Shown here: piece by piece, positions 18,570-26,823 of the stretch
How the letters are laid out: the number at the start of each line of letters is the position of its first letter
Position numbering within the stretch: position 1 is the first letter of the stretch
From: Pseudomonas prosekii
GTDB taxonomy: Bacteria; Pseudomonadota; Gammaproteobacteria; Pseudomonadales; Pseudomonadaceae
DNA length: 64,000 nucleotides
Direction of reading: 5' to 3'
NCBI RefSeq assembly: GCF_900105155.1
Contig: NZ_LT629762.1
Span: 6,023,501 to 6,087,500, forward strand
Notes under the pieces: model-generated
Database searches by the model: none
Told to the model about the DNA's origin: nothing
Seen by the model: the letters and a program-made list of their open reading frames with translations, nothing else
Program-made: the position numbers and the translations under genes

Positions 18570-19367
18570 ACGCCGCGCCAGATAGACGTCGATCAGGTAA
18601 CGCGCAATCGAACGCGAGGCCGGCAGTGGCGGCATCGCGTGAATGTTGAACCACTGCGCGTCTTCGATCTCGTCTTCCTGACAGACAATCTCGCCACCGG
18701 CATATTCGGCATGAAACCCGAGCATCATCGAGTGCGGGAACGGCCAGCACTGGCTGCCCATGTACTGGATGTTCTTGACCTCGATCTGCACCTCTTCACG
18801 AACCTCGCGAATCAGGCAATCCTCAGCCGATTCGCCCGGTTCGGCGAACCCCGCCAACGTGCTGTAGACGCCGCTGACAAAACGCGGCGAACGCGCGAGC
18901 AACACTTCATCGCCACGGGTGATCAGCACGATCATGCTCGGCGAGATACGCGGGTAATAACGAATATTGCACGGCTCGCAATACATCGCCCGCTCGCGCG
19001 GAACCTGATGCGTGGCTTGCCCGCAGTTACCGCAAAACCGATGCTCGCGGTACCAGGTGCCGATCTGCGCGGCGTAACCGAGCACTTTATAGACGGTGTG
19101 ATCGCCCTCAAGCATGAACGCCCGCAGACCTTTCCACTGGCAGCCCGGCACTTCGCTGACGCTGCGCAATTCCAGCAGATAAACCGGCTCGCCATCCAGG
19201 TGACCGATGCCGTGCTCGGCGAGGATCGACAGGTCCTGGCGCCTGAGCCATTCGCGCGGGAACAGCGCGCCGTTGTCGTCGAACAGAAAACCTTCGGGGC
19301 TGCGCGCGACGGCCCAGCCGCCCGGTTGATCGGTGTCCAGTACTGCAGTGGTCCAGCGTGAAGTCAT
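18537..19367 (-). CDS. nudC: NADH pyrophosphatase (NAD-cap hydrolase)
   Basis: The 276-residue Nudix hydrolase carries the zinc ribbon CGNCGQ...CEPC near residues 98-118 and the Nudix box [24 protein letters not shown] near 174, followed by the NudC-specific [11 protein letters not shown] (SQPWPFPxS in most homologues). It splits NAD(H) to NMN(H) and AMP and removes NAD caps from RNA. The gene is convergent with the TSUP transporter, overlapping by 33 bp, and follows the crotonase gene by 6 bp, so the two minus-strand genes are probably cotranscribed. Confidence 0.93.
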   Translation of the reverse strand: MTSRWTTAVLDTDQPGGWAVARSPEGFLFDDNGALFPREWLRRQDLSILAEHGIGHLDGEPVYLLELRSVSEVPGCQWKGLRAFMLEGDHTVYKVLGYAAQIGTWYREHRFCGNCGQATHQVPRERAMYCEPCNIRYYPRISPSMIVLITRGDEVLLARSPRFVSGVYSTLAGFAEPGESAEDCLIREVREEVQIEVKNIQYMGSQCWPFPHSMMLGFHAEYAGGEIVCQEDEIEDAQWFNIHAMPPLPASRSIARYLIDVYLARRLGYAEPVLPG

Positions 19368-19373
19368 GGTTAA

Positions 19374-20186
19374 TCAGTCCAGAAATTCGGGTTTCTGTTT
19401 GCTCATGTGGGCGGCCATGGCCACGCGCAAATCGGTGGATTGCAGCATGGCGGCGTTCCAGGTGGCAACGTATTCGAGGCCGTCGTCGATGCGATGGTCG
19501 CGCATGTAGCTGATCATCTCCTTGGTGCCGGTAATCGCGATCGGCGACTTGCCGGCGATCTCGCGGGCAATCCCCATCACGCCATCGAGCAGGCTGTCGC
19601 GGTCGCTGTAGACGCGATTGATCAGGCCCATGCCGCGCGCTTCTTCGGCACCAAACTGGCGACCAGTGTAAGCCAGTTCACGCAGCATGCCGTCCCCGAC
19701 GATGCGCGGCAAGCGTTGCAGCGTGCCGACGTCGGCGGCCATGCCGATGTCGATTTCCTTGATCGAGAATTGCGCATCTTCGGCGGCGTAGCGCATGTCG
19801 CACGCGGCGATCAGGTCGATGGCGCCGCCCAGGCAATACCCCTGAATCGCCGCAATCACCGGTTTGCGGCAATTATCCACGGCGTTGAACGAGGCTTGCA
19901 GGGCGAGGATCTTGCGCCGCAACAGGCGCGCATTGCGGCCGACGTCCTTGCCCATCTCGTTGGCCACGCCGGCGAGCATCATCAGGTCGATGCCCGAGGA
20001 AAAGTGTTTGCCAGCGCCGCTCAGCACCACCACTCGCACCTCGTCGGTGTCGTCGACCCATTGGAAAATCTCGATGATCTCGCTCCAGAAAGCGGCGTTC
20101 ATCGAATTGATCTTTTCCGGGCGATTGATCTGCACATGGGCGATTTTTTCGGCGAGTTCGACGGTGAACGCGGTGTACTGAGACAT
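19374..20186 (-). CDS. crotonase/enoyl-CoA hydratase family protein (dienoyl-CoA isomerase-like)
   Basis: The 270-residue protein has the crotonase fold with GYCLGGAIDLIAACDMRYA and ends QKPEFLD. An acidic residue set in FSIKEIDIGMAADVGTLQRLP resembles the delta3,5-delta2,4-dienoyl-CoA isomerase subgroup, where an aspartate and glutamate flank the site, so isomerisation of dienoyl-CoA from unsaturated fatty acids is the likely reaction. It is 6 bp upstream of nudC on the same strand. A plain enoyl-CoA hydratase is the alternative. Confidence 0.82.
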   Translation of the reverse strand: MSQYTAFTVELAEKIAHVQINRPEKINSMNAAFWSEIIEIFQWVDDTDEVRVVVLSGAGKHFSSGIDLMMLAGVANEMGKDVGRNARLLRRKILALQASFNAVDNCRKPVIAAIQGYCLGGAIDLIAACDMRYAAEDAQFSIKEIDIGMAADVGTLQRLPRIVGDGMLRELAYTGRQFGAEEARGMGLINRVYSDRDSLLDGVMGIAREIAGKSPIAITGTKEMISYMRDHRIDDGLEYVATWNAAMLQSTDLRVAMAAHMSKQKPEFLD

Positions 20187-20400
20187 GGCAGAAATCCTTT
20201 ACCGGACAGAAAATGAGGCCGGAACTATAACAAGGCATCGCGGGTGGGAGTAAGGCAGCGGTTCGGCCAAATGCGGGACTGCTTCGGGGACTGCTACGGG
20301 GTCTGGGCCGGCTGCCCCAGCCGCTTCGCGGCCTGGATGATGCAGCACCAGGATTGAAACTAGACTGAATCTGAAACGTCTCAATCCGTGGAGTTTGATC

Positions 20401-20931
20401 ATGACTATCCGTTTTGCATGGCTGAGTGCCCCGCTGCTGCTGGTTGCGGCGCTGTCCAGTTGCCTGGTTTTGGCCGACGGTGACGACGATGCGCCGGCCA
20501 AACCCGAGTGCCCGAAAGGCCAGGTGTACGACAGCACGTTGAAACAGTGCGTACTGCAAACCAGCAGCGTGGTGCCGGACGCCGATCGCACCGACTACGC
20601 CTATCGCCTGGCCAAGGACGGGCGTTATGAGGAAGCTTTGGCGCTACTCGATACGCTGAAAAACCCGAACACTGCCAAGGCGTTGAACTATCGCGGTTAT
20701 GCCACGCGTAAACTTGGGCGCACCGACGAGGGCATCGGCTATTACCTGCAATCGGTCAAACTCGACCCGCAGTATGCGCAAGTGCGCGAGTACCTCGGCG
20801 AGGCTTACGTGATCAAAGGTCGCCTGGACCTGGCGCAGGAGCAGTTGCAGCAGATCAAAACAATCTGCGGCAGCACGTGCGAGGAATATCAGGACCTTGC
20901 CGCAGCCATCAACACTTCATCGAAAACCTGA
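20401..20931 (+). CDS. secreted TPR-repeat protein
   Basis: The 176-residue product has a signal peptide (MTIRFAWLSAPLLLVAALSS, with a Cys soon after) and an acidic DGDDDAPAKPECPKGQVYD segment. Two to three tetratricopeptide-like units follow: YAYRLAKDGRYEEALALLDT, LNYRGYATRKLGRTDEGIGYY and VREYLGEAYVIKGRLDLAQE. The start at 20401 has GGAG 8 bp upstream. It lies directly before an ECF sigma and an anti-sigma gene on the same strand with a gap under 60 bp, so it probably belongs to their regulon. No specific function is known to me. Confidence 0.8.
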   Translation: MTIRFAWLSAPLLLVAALSSCLVLADGDDDAPAKPECPKGQVYDSTLKQCVLQTSSVVPDADRTDYAYRLAKDGRYEEALALLDTLKNPNTAKALNYRGYATRKLGRTDEGIGYYLQSVKLDPQYAQVREYLGEAYVIKGRLDLAQEQLQQIKTICGSTCEEYQDLAAAINTSSKT

Positions 20932-20985
20932 CACATCGAACGGACGGAGGTCGCCATCGCCAGCGATCAGGCAATACGAGCAGAG

Positions 20986-21483
20986 TTGGGCCAGTATCTG
21001 GCGCGGTTATGGCGCTACGGCTTGCTGCTGTCGCGGCAACGGCATGTCGCCGAAGACCTGGTGCAAGCCACGTGCGTGCGGGCGCTGGAACGCGCTGGGC
21101 AATTTGTCCCAGGCATGCGCATGGACCGCTGGCTGCTGAGCATTATGCATTCGATCTGGCTCAATGAAGTGCGCGCCCGCCGCGTGCGTCTCGGCCAGGG
21201 AGCGGTGGACGCCGACGTGGCGCTGTCGGTCGACGGCGAGCATGCGGCGCACACTCATGTGCTGGCCGCGCAGGTGATTCGCCGCGTCGCTGCCCTGCCC
21301 GAAACCCAGCGCGAAACGCTGTACCTGGCGTATGTCGAAGGTTTGTCCTGCCGCGAAGTCGCCGAGGTGTTGCAAGTGCCGATCGGCACGGTGATGAGCC
21401 GGCTCGCCACCGCACGCCTGAAACTCGCCGAGTACCCGCCGCTGCACAGCGTGCCGAGCAACATTAATGGAGAACGTCGATGA
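20986..21483 (+). CDS. ECF-type RNA polymerase sigma factor; start uncertain
   Basis: About 165 residues cover sigma region 2 (LARLWRYGLLLSRQRHVAEDLVQATCVRALE) and region 4 (ALPETQRETLYLAYVEGLSCREVAEVLQVPIGTVMSRLATARLKL). The only standard in-frame start codon is TTG at 20986, with no ribosome site close by. The frame is open back to 20932, and GGAGG at 20946-20950 is followed by GTC GCC ATC GCC, so initiation at a non-standard codon (ATC 20956) or a mutated ATG/GTG at 20950 is plausible. The stop overlaps the anti-sigma start by 4 bp (ATGA). Confidence 0.85.
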   Translation: MGQYLARLWRYGLLLSRQRHVAEDLVQATCVRALERAGQFVPGMRMDRWLLSIMHSIWLNEVRARRVRLGQGAVDADVALSVDGEHAAHTHVLAAQVIRRVAALPETQRETLYLAYVEGLSCREVAEVLQVPIGTVMSRLATARLKLAEYPPLHSVPSNINGERR

Positions 21484-22256
21484 CCGAGCCGCTACGGCCG
21501 AAGCTGCCTTCGGATGAACAGTTGGTGGCCTACCTCGACGACCAACTCGACATCGAACAGCGCAACAGCATTAATGCGGCGATCAGTGATGACCCGGCGC
21601 TGAGCCTGCGCGTGCAATGGCTGGCGCGCAGCAGCCTGCCGTTCAAGGCTGCTTACGATGAATTGCTGCCGCAAGCGCCGATGGAACGCCTGAACGCAAT
21701 GCTCGACACCCTTCCCAGCCCGGCACCGCCGGCCCGCAGTCGGCGCTGGTTTCTGACGGCGGCTGCGGGGTTGGTGGTCAGTGGCGTCCTGGCGGATCGG
21801 TTGTTTCTCGGTTGGCAGATGAGCCGGAAGAAGAGTAATTGGCGCGGCTTGGTCGCCGACTATATGTCGCTGTATGTGCCGCAAACCCTTGAGCACTTGC
21901 CCAGCGACGAGGCCACGCAACGCGCGCAATTGCGCACTCTCGACGCGCGTCTGGGATTGACCCTGGTGCCAGCGAAACTGGCACTGCCGCGGATTCAGCT
22001 CAAGCGTGCGCAAATTCTTGAATACGACGGCGTGCCGATCGCGCAGATCACCTACCTCGACCCGGCGCACGGCCCGATGGCCCTGTGCGTCACCCGCTCC
22101 AACAACGGCAGCCAAGCATTCGCGCGGGAGCGCCGGCACAACATGAACGTGGTGTATTGGGCTGACACCGAACACGCGTGGATGCTCATCGGGCACAACC
22201 CGATGGCAGAACTCCAAGACATGGCAAAAGCCCTGCACAAACGCCTGAGCACCTGA
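21480..22256 (+). CDS. transmembrane anti-sigma factor
   Basis: The 258-residue protein has an N-terminal cytoplasmic anti-sigma module (SDEQLVAYLDDQLDIEQRNSIN), a single membrane segment near residues 88-105 (RRWFLTAAAGLVVSGVLADRLFL) and a periplasmic domain of about 150 residues including RRHNMNVVYWADTEHAWMLIG. This is the layout of RsiW/ChrR-like regulators that sequester the cotranslated ECF sigma factor. The 4-bp overlap with the sigma gene implies translational coupling and matched stoichiometry. The signal sensed is unknown. Confidence 0.87.
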   Translation: MTEPLRPKLPSDEQLVAYLDDQLDIEQRNSINAAISDDPALSLRVQWLARSSLPFKAAYDELLPQAPMERLNAMLDTLPSPAPPARSRRWFLTAAAGLVVSGVLADRLFLGWQMSRKKSNWRGLVADYMSLYVPQTLEHLPSDEATQRAQLRTLDARLGLTLVPAKLALPRIQLKRAQILEYDGVPIAQITYLDPAHGPMALCVTRSNNGSQAFARERRHNMNVVYWADTEHAWMLIGHNPMAELQDMAKALHKRLST

Positions 22257-22320
22257 CCGACCACCCCTATGTGCAGCAGCATCGTATCGGCTCCACCAAT
22301 TCCGCGCCCAACGCTACTCC

Positions 22321-23355
22321 TGTGGCGAGGGGGCTCGCCCCCGTCGGGCTGCGCAGCGGCCCCCAGCCTTCTTCAGCCAAACAGCATCAGCAGGTTTGAC
22401 GACTGCTGCGCAGCCGAACGGGGGCAAGCCCCCTCGCCACGGGGTGTGAGGCTGGCGGGTGTTTTCGCACCGCATCGGAACGGCATGCATCGGCCCCACC
22501 AATTTCGCGCCCAACACAAACCCCTTGTAGCGAGGGGGCTCGCCCCCGTTGGGCTGCGCAGCGGCCCCAGCCTTCTTCAGCCACGCAGCATCAGCAGGTT
22601 CGACGACTGCTGCGCAGCCGAACGGGGGCAAGCCCCCTCGCCACGGGGTGTGAGGCTGGCGGGTGTTTTCGCACCGCATCGGAATGGCATGCATCGGTCC
22701 CACCAACTCCGCGCCCAACACAAACCCCTTGTGGCGAGGGGGCTCGCCCCCGTTGGGCTGCGCAGCGGCCCCAGCCTACTTCAGCCACACAGCATCAGCA
22801 GGTTTGACGACTGCTGCGCAGCCGAACGGGGGCAAGCCCCCTCGCCACGGGGTGTGTGGCTGGCAGGTGTTTTCGCACCGCATCGGAACGGCATGCATCG
22901 GTCCCACCAATTTCGCGCCCAACGCAAACCCCTTGTGGCGAGGGGGCTCGCCCCCGTTGGGCTGCGCAGCGGCCCCAGCCTTCTTCAGCCAAACAGCATC
23001 AGCAGGTTCGACGACTGCTGCGCAGCCGAACGGGGGCAAGCCCCCTCGCCACGGGGTTGGTGTGAGACTGGAAGGTGTTTTCGCACCGCATCGGAACGGC
23101 ATGCATCGGTCCCACCAATTCCGCGCCCAACGCAACTCCTGTGGCGAGGGGGCTCGCCCCCGTCGGGCTGCGCAGCGGCCCCAGCCTACTTCAGCCACAG
23201 AGCATCAGCAGGTTTGACGACTGCTGCGCAGCCGAACGGGGGCAAGCCCCCTCGCCACGGGGTGTGTGGCTGGCAGGTGTTTTCGCACCGCATCGGAACG
23301 ACATGCATCGGTCCCACCAATTCCGCGCCCAACACAAACCCCTCGCCACAGGGTT
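22321..23355. repeat. tandem array of five ~205-bp REPIN units plus a truncated sixth
   Basis: Units begin at 22321, 22526, 22730, 22934 and 23140 (periods 204-206 bp). Each has a left arm GTGGCGAGGGGGCTCGCCCC followed by GTTGGGCTGCGCAGC, a spacer of about 40 bp (AGCCTTCTTCAGCCA..), the inverted right arm ending CCCCCTCGCCAC, and a conserved linker of about 75 bp containing GTTTTCGCACCGCATCGGAA. The sixth copy from about 23330 keeps only the linker and the end of the right arm. This fills the whole 1.1-kb gap between the anti-sigma gene and the histidine kinase; no gene is credible in it. Confidence 0.93.
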
Positions 23356-23373
23356 GGTGTGAGCTTTTGGTGA

Positions 23374-24675
23374 TTAAGTCGGGGTTGGCAGCCACAAGCG
23401 GAATCGGGCGCCGCCCAGTGGGGAGTTTTCGACGGTGAGTGTGCCGCCCTGGGCTTCGAGGGCGCGGCGGCTGATGGCCAGGCCGAGGCCGAAGCCGCCG
23501 GTGGCGCGGTCGCGGCTGCGGTCGAGGCGGTAGAACGGTTCGAAGATGCGCTCGCGTTCATCGTCGGGAATGCCGATGCCGTCGTCATCAACCCAGATTT
23601 CACAGCCCTTCGGGCACACCTGAACGCCAATCTGAATGCGTTTTTCGCAGTAGCGCATCGCGTTGCGCAGCAAATTTTGCAACGCACGTGCGGTCAGTCG
23701 CGGATCAAGCGTGAAGCGCTCAAGCTGCCCATGCAGCAACACATCAATGACAATGTTCGGCGATTCCAGCTCCTCATCGACGCTGCCCAAAATACTGTCG
23801 ATAAACTCATCCAGCGACACTTCCACCCGTTCCGGCAACCGCGCCGGGTTCTGCAAACGGCTGTACGACAGCAATTCCAACACCAACTCATCCAACTCGC
23901 GAATATGCGCGACCAACCCTTGCAGACGTTCGCGACTGGCCGCCGGCAAGTCATCCGACAGCGCCAGCGCCAGGCCAAAATCCAGCCGAGTCAGTGGCGT
24001 GCGCAGCTCGTGAGACACCGCGTTGAGCAAGTCACGTTGCTGATTCAACAAGTTCTCGATATCACCGGCCATGGTGTCAAACACATTGGCCAGACTGCCG
24101 ATGTTAGAGCTCTGGGAGATTTGCGTGCGCTCGCTCAAATGGCCTTTGCCGAAACGCTCGGCGGTGCCTTTCAATCGCTCCAGATCGCGCCAGTGCGGGC
24201 GCAGCCACAGCAACAGACACGCAAGCATGGTCGCGCCGATCAGCACGTTCATGCTCCAGTACAACAAATTCACGTCCAAGGGATCGGGCGGCACCACCAT
24301 TTGCACCACCGACTGCCCGTTCAACGGCGCCGCCGCCAAAGTGCGCCAACCCCAGTCGCCAATGCGCACGATGTATTCGCCGCGGCGCAGTTGCTCACGT
24401 TCCTGCGCGGTCAGGTCAGGGTCATCAAGAGGGCTGAGGACGATGCGCAGCGGTTGAAAATCCTTGTCCAGTTGCGTCGCCAGCGCCGGCCATTGCGCTT
24501 CAGGAACAGCGTGAAACTGACGGACGATCAGGCTTTGCAAACCGCGCGAATAATCGAGGTTGTAACTGACGAAGCGTTCATGGAACAGCTTGATCACCAC
24601 GTCCGGCACCAGGTAGATCGCCGCGCTGTACGAAACGATGGTCACCAGATAAAGACGAAAAAGGATTCTGAACAT
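23374..24675 (-). CDS. two-component sensor histidine kinase
   Basis: The 433-residue kinase has a membrane segment at residues 5-28, a periplasmic domain of about 115 residues, a second membrane segment near 150, a HAMP domain, and the H-box VSHELRTPLTRLDFGLAL near 240. ATP-binding boxes follow: NLLRNAMRYCEKRIQIG (N), WVDDDGIGIP (G1) and GGFGLGLAISRRALEAQGG (G2). All catalytic residues appear present. It follows the response regulator by 4 bp on the same strand. Its target is likely the divergent RND pump. RstB/AdeS-like kinases have the same layout. Confidence 0.92.
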   Translation of the reverse strand: MFRILFRLYLVTIVSYSAAIYLVPDVVIKLFHERFVSYNLDYSRGLQSLIVRQFHAVPEAQWPALATQLDKDFQPLRIVLSPLDDPDLTAQEREQLRRGEYIVRIGDWGWRTLAAAPLNGQSVVQMVVPPDPLDVNLLYWSMNVLIGATMLACLLLWLRPHWRDLERLKGTAERFGKGHLSERTQISQSSNIGSLANVFDTMAGDIENLLNQQRDLLNAVSHELRTPLTRLDFGLALALSDDLPAASRERLQGLVAHIRELDELVLELLSYSRLQNPARLPERVEVSLDEFIDSILGSVDEELESPNIVIDVLLHGQLERFTLDPRLTARALQNLLRNAMRYCEKRIQIGVQVCPKGCEIWVDDDGIGIPDDERERIFEPFYRLDRSRDRATGGFGLGLAISRRALEAQGGTLTVENSPLGGARFRLWLPTPT

Positions 24676-24679
24676 CAGC

Positions 24680-25381
24680 TCAGCATTCCCACTCGGAGCG
24701 GCTGAACAGGTAACCCTTGCCCCAAACCGTCTTGATCTTGCGCGCCTCGCCAGCGTGGTCGTCGAACTTGCGCCGCAGCTTGGAAATCGCCACGTCCACC
24801 GAGCGGTCGGTGCCGTTGAACTCGATGCCCCGCAGACGCTGCAGAATCTGGTCGCGGCTCAGCACTTCGCCAGCATGGCGGGCCAGCACCACCAGCAAGT
24901 TGTACTCGCCGCTGGACAGCTCGACCAGTTGTTCGCGCCAAGTCACCGTGCGCTCGGACAGGTCGATGCACAGGTTGCCCATGAGGATGCGGTCATTGGC
25001 GGTTTGCGGTTCGCCGAGGCTGCTGCGGCGCAGCAACGTGCGCACGCGGGCGAGCAATACGCGTGGTTCGCAGGGTTTGGTGACGTAATCGTCGGCGCCC
25101 ATTTCCAGGCCCAGCACCTGATCGTGGCTGTCGTCGCGGGCGGTCAGCATAAGGATCGGCAGCGTCGCCGAATCCGCCCGCAGCAAACGGCAGACTTGCA
25201 GCCCGTCGAGCCCCGGCAGCATCAGATCGAGAATCACCAGATCCGGCGGACTGAGCCGCGCGCGTTCGCGCACATGATCGCCACGGCTGATCACGCTGAC
25301 GCTGTAGCCGTTGCGTTCCAGGTAACTGGCGATCAGTTCCGAAAGCGCGGTGTCGTCTTCGACCAGGAGGATGTTGGGCAT
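24680..25381 (-). CDS. OmpR-family response regulator
   Basis: The 233-residue regulator has a receiver domain with acidic residues at MPNILLVEDDTALSE, the phosphoacceptor aspartate in PDLVILDLMLPGLDG and the lysine in VTKPCEPR. A winged-helix DNA-binding domain follows, including GEVLSRDQILQRLRGIEFNGTDRSVDVAISKLRRK. It is first of a two-gene operon with the kinase and divergent from the efflux genes, separated by 269 bp that hold a REPIN and the two promoters. Confidence 0.93.
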   Translation of the reverse strand: MPNILLVEDDTALSELIASYLERNGYSVSVISRGDHVRERARLSPPDLVILDLMLPGLDGLQVCRLLRADSATLPILMLTARDDSHDQVLGLEMGADDYVTKPCEPRVLLARVRTLLRRSSLGEPQTANDRILMGNLCIDLSERTVTWREQLVELSSGEYNLLVVLARHAGEVLSRDQILQRLRGIEFNGTDRSVDVAISKLRRKFDDHAGEARKIKTVWGKGYLFSRSEWEC

Positions 25382-25420
25382 GGGGTGTTTCCAGAAAGTG
25401 CTGTGGCGACACGGCCGGCC

Positions 25421-25491
25421 TCTTCGCGGGTAAGCCTCGTCCTACAGATTTGTCGCATTCCCCTGTAGGAGCGAGGCTTGCCCGCGAAGGC
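25421..25491. repeat. REPIN in the regulator/efflux intergenic region
   Basis: Inverted pair of the GGCTTGCCCGCGAAGGC family, one arm slightly degenerate (GGTAAGCCTCGTCC). It sits 40 bp upstream of the response regulator start. Confidence 0.8.
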
Positions 25492-25650
25492 TGCACAACC
25501 GTCGCAAAAAGTTTCAAGCGCCAAAGGATATACGCCCTCACACGTCTATGAGTAAAACCCTTACACAATTTCACACAGCACCTACAAAGCTTCACCGCTA
25601 CTGTGCTCGGCTCCCCGTAGGATGCCGGGGGTCATTATTGGGGTACTCAC

Positions 25651-26808
25651 ATGTCAAAGAACCTGCTTGCCACGCTCAGCCTGATTGCATTGGCCTTGAT
25701 GTTGAGCGCTTGTGACAAGTCCTCGACTGCCGCAGAAGCGCCACCGCTGGCCACTGTGCGCATCGAAACCATTACCTCCGGCCCGGTATCGATCAGCAGC
25801 GAACTCAGCGGGCGGATTGCCGCGCCGCGTATCGCCGAAGTGCGCGCACGGGTGGCTGGCGTGGTGTTGCAGCGGACTTTCCGCGAAGGCAGCGACGTCA
25901 AACAGGGCGACGTGCTGTTCCGCATCGATCCGGCGCCGTTCAAGGCTGACCTCGACAGCGCCGAGGCCGCGTTGCGCAAGGCTGAAGCCAATGCGTTCCA
26001 GGCCAAATTGCAGGAGCAGCGTTACGCGCAATTGATCGAAGGCAACGCGATCAGCGGCCAGGATTATGACAACGCCCGCGCCAGTGCCCGACAAACTGCC
26101 GCGGACGTCGCCGCCAACAAGGCGGCCGTGACCCGGGCCAAGCTGAACCTCGGTTACGCCACGGTCACCGCGCCGATTGCCGGCCGTGTCGGCCGCGCGT
26201 TGGTCACAGAAGGCGCGCTGGTCGGCCAGAACGAAACCACGCCGATGGCGCTGATCCAGCAGTTGAACCCGATCCACGCCGACCTCACCCAATCGACCCG
26301 CGAACTCAACGACCTGCGCCGCGCGTTCCGTTCCGGTCATCTGCAGCAAGTCGGTCAGGATCAAGCCAAAGCCACGCTGATTCAGGACGACGGCAGCCTG
26401 TATCCACTGCCGGGCAAACTGCTGTTTGCCGAGATCAGCGTCGATCCGGGCACCGGCCAGATCATCCTGCGCAGTGAGTTCCCCAACCCGGACCTCGACC
26501 TGCTGCCCGGCAGCTTCGTGCGTGTGCGCATCGAACAAGCGGTCGACCAGCAAGGCATCAGCGTGCCGCAACGGGCGATTCAGCGCGACAGCGCCGGGGT
26601 TGCGCAGGTGATGCTGCTCGACGCCGAGGAAAAAGTCGTGCTGCAACCGGTGCAACTGAGCGCGGTGCAGAACGATCGCTGGATCGTCACTGAAGGCCTC
26701 AAGGCCGGTGACCGGATTGTCACCGAAGGCCTGCAACACGCCAGACCCGGCGAAAAAGTCCAGATCGACAACACCCCTCTTCCACTTGCCCAGGCGACTG
26801 GTCAGTAA
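25651..26808 (+). CDS. RND efflux periplasmic adaptor (MexC/AcrA-like lipoprotein)
   Basis: The 385-residue membrane fusion protein starts with a lipoprotein signal (LALMLSACDKSS; lipobox LSAC, Cys at 21). Lipoyl halves (EVRARVAGVVLQRTFREGSDVKQGDVLFRIDP and LNLGYATVTAPIAGRVGRALVTEGALVGQ) flank a coiled-coil hairpin near residues 95-165, followed by beta-barrel and membrane-proximal domains. It links the inner-membrane pump to an outer-membrane channel. Sequence blocks resemble MexC most. The RND permease follows 15 bp downstream; no outer-membrane factor gene follows. Confidence 0.92.
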   Translation: MSKNLLATLSLIALALMLSACDKSSTAAEAPPLATVRIETITSGPVSISSELSGRIAAPRIAEVRARVAGVVLQRTFREGSDVKQGDVLFRIDPAPFKADLDSAEAALRKAEANAFQAKLQEQRYAQLIEGNAISGQDYDNARASARQTAADVAANKAAVTRAKLNLGYATVTAPIAGRVGRALVTEGALVGQNETTPMALIQQLNPIHADLTQSTRELNDLRRAFRSGHLQQVGQDQAKATLIQDDGSLYPLPGKLLFAEISVDPGTGQIILRSEFPNPDLDLLPGSFVRVRIEQAVDQQGISVPQRAIQRDSAGVAQVMLLDAEEKVVLQPVQLSAVQNDRWIVTEGLKAGDRIVTEGLQHARPGEKVQIDNTPLPLAQATGQ

Positions 26809-26823
26809 GCAGGACGCTTTTTT

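Noticed and set aside
22321..23355. CRISPR-like appearance of the regularly spaced repeats
   Set aside because: Period is about 205 bp, linkers are identical rather than unique, arms are REP palindromes, and no cas genes are nearby.
22269..23438. Open frame of 389 codons through the tandem repeat array, and similar frames on the other strand
   Set aside because: The translation is only the repeat unit read over and over, with no family resemblance; period and GC content keep several frames open by chance.
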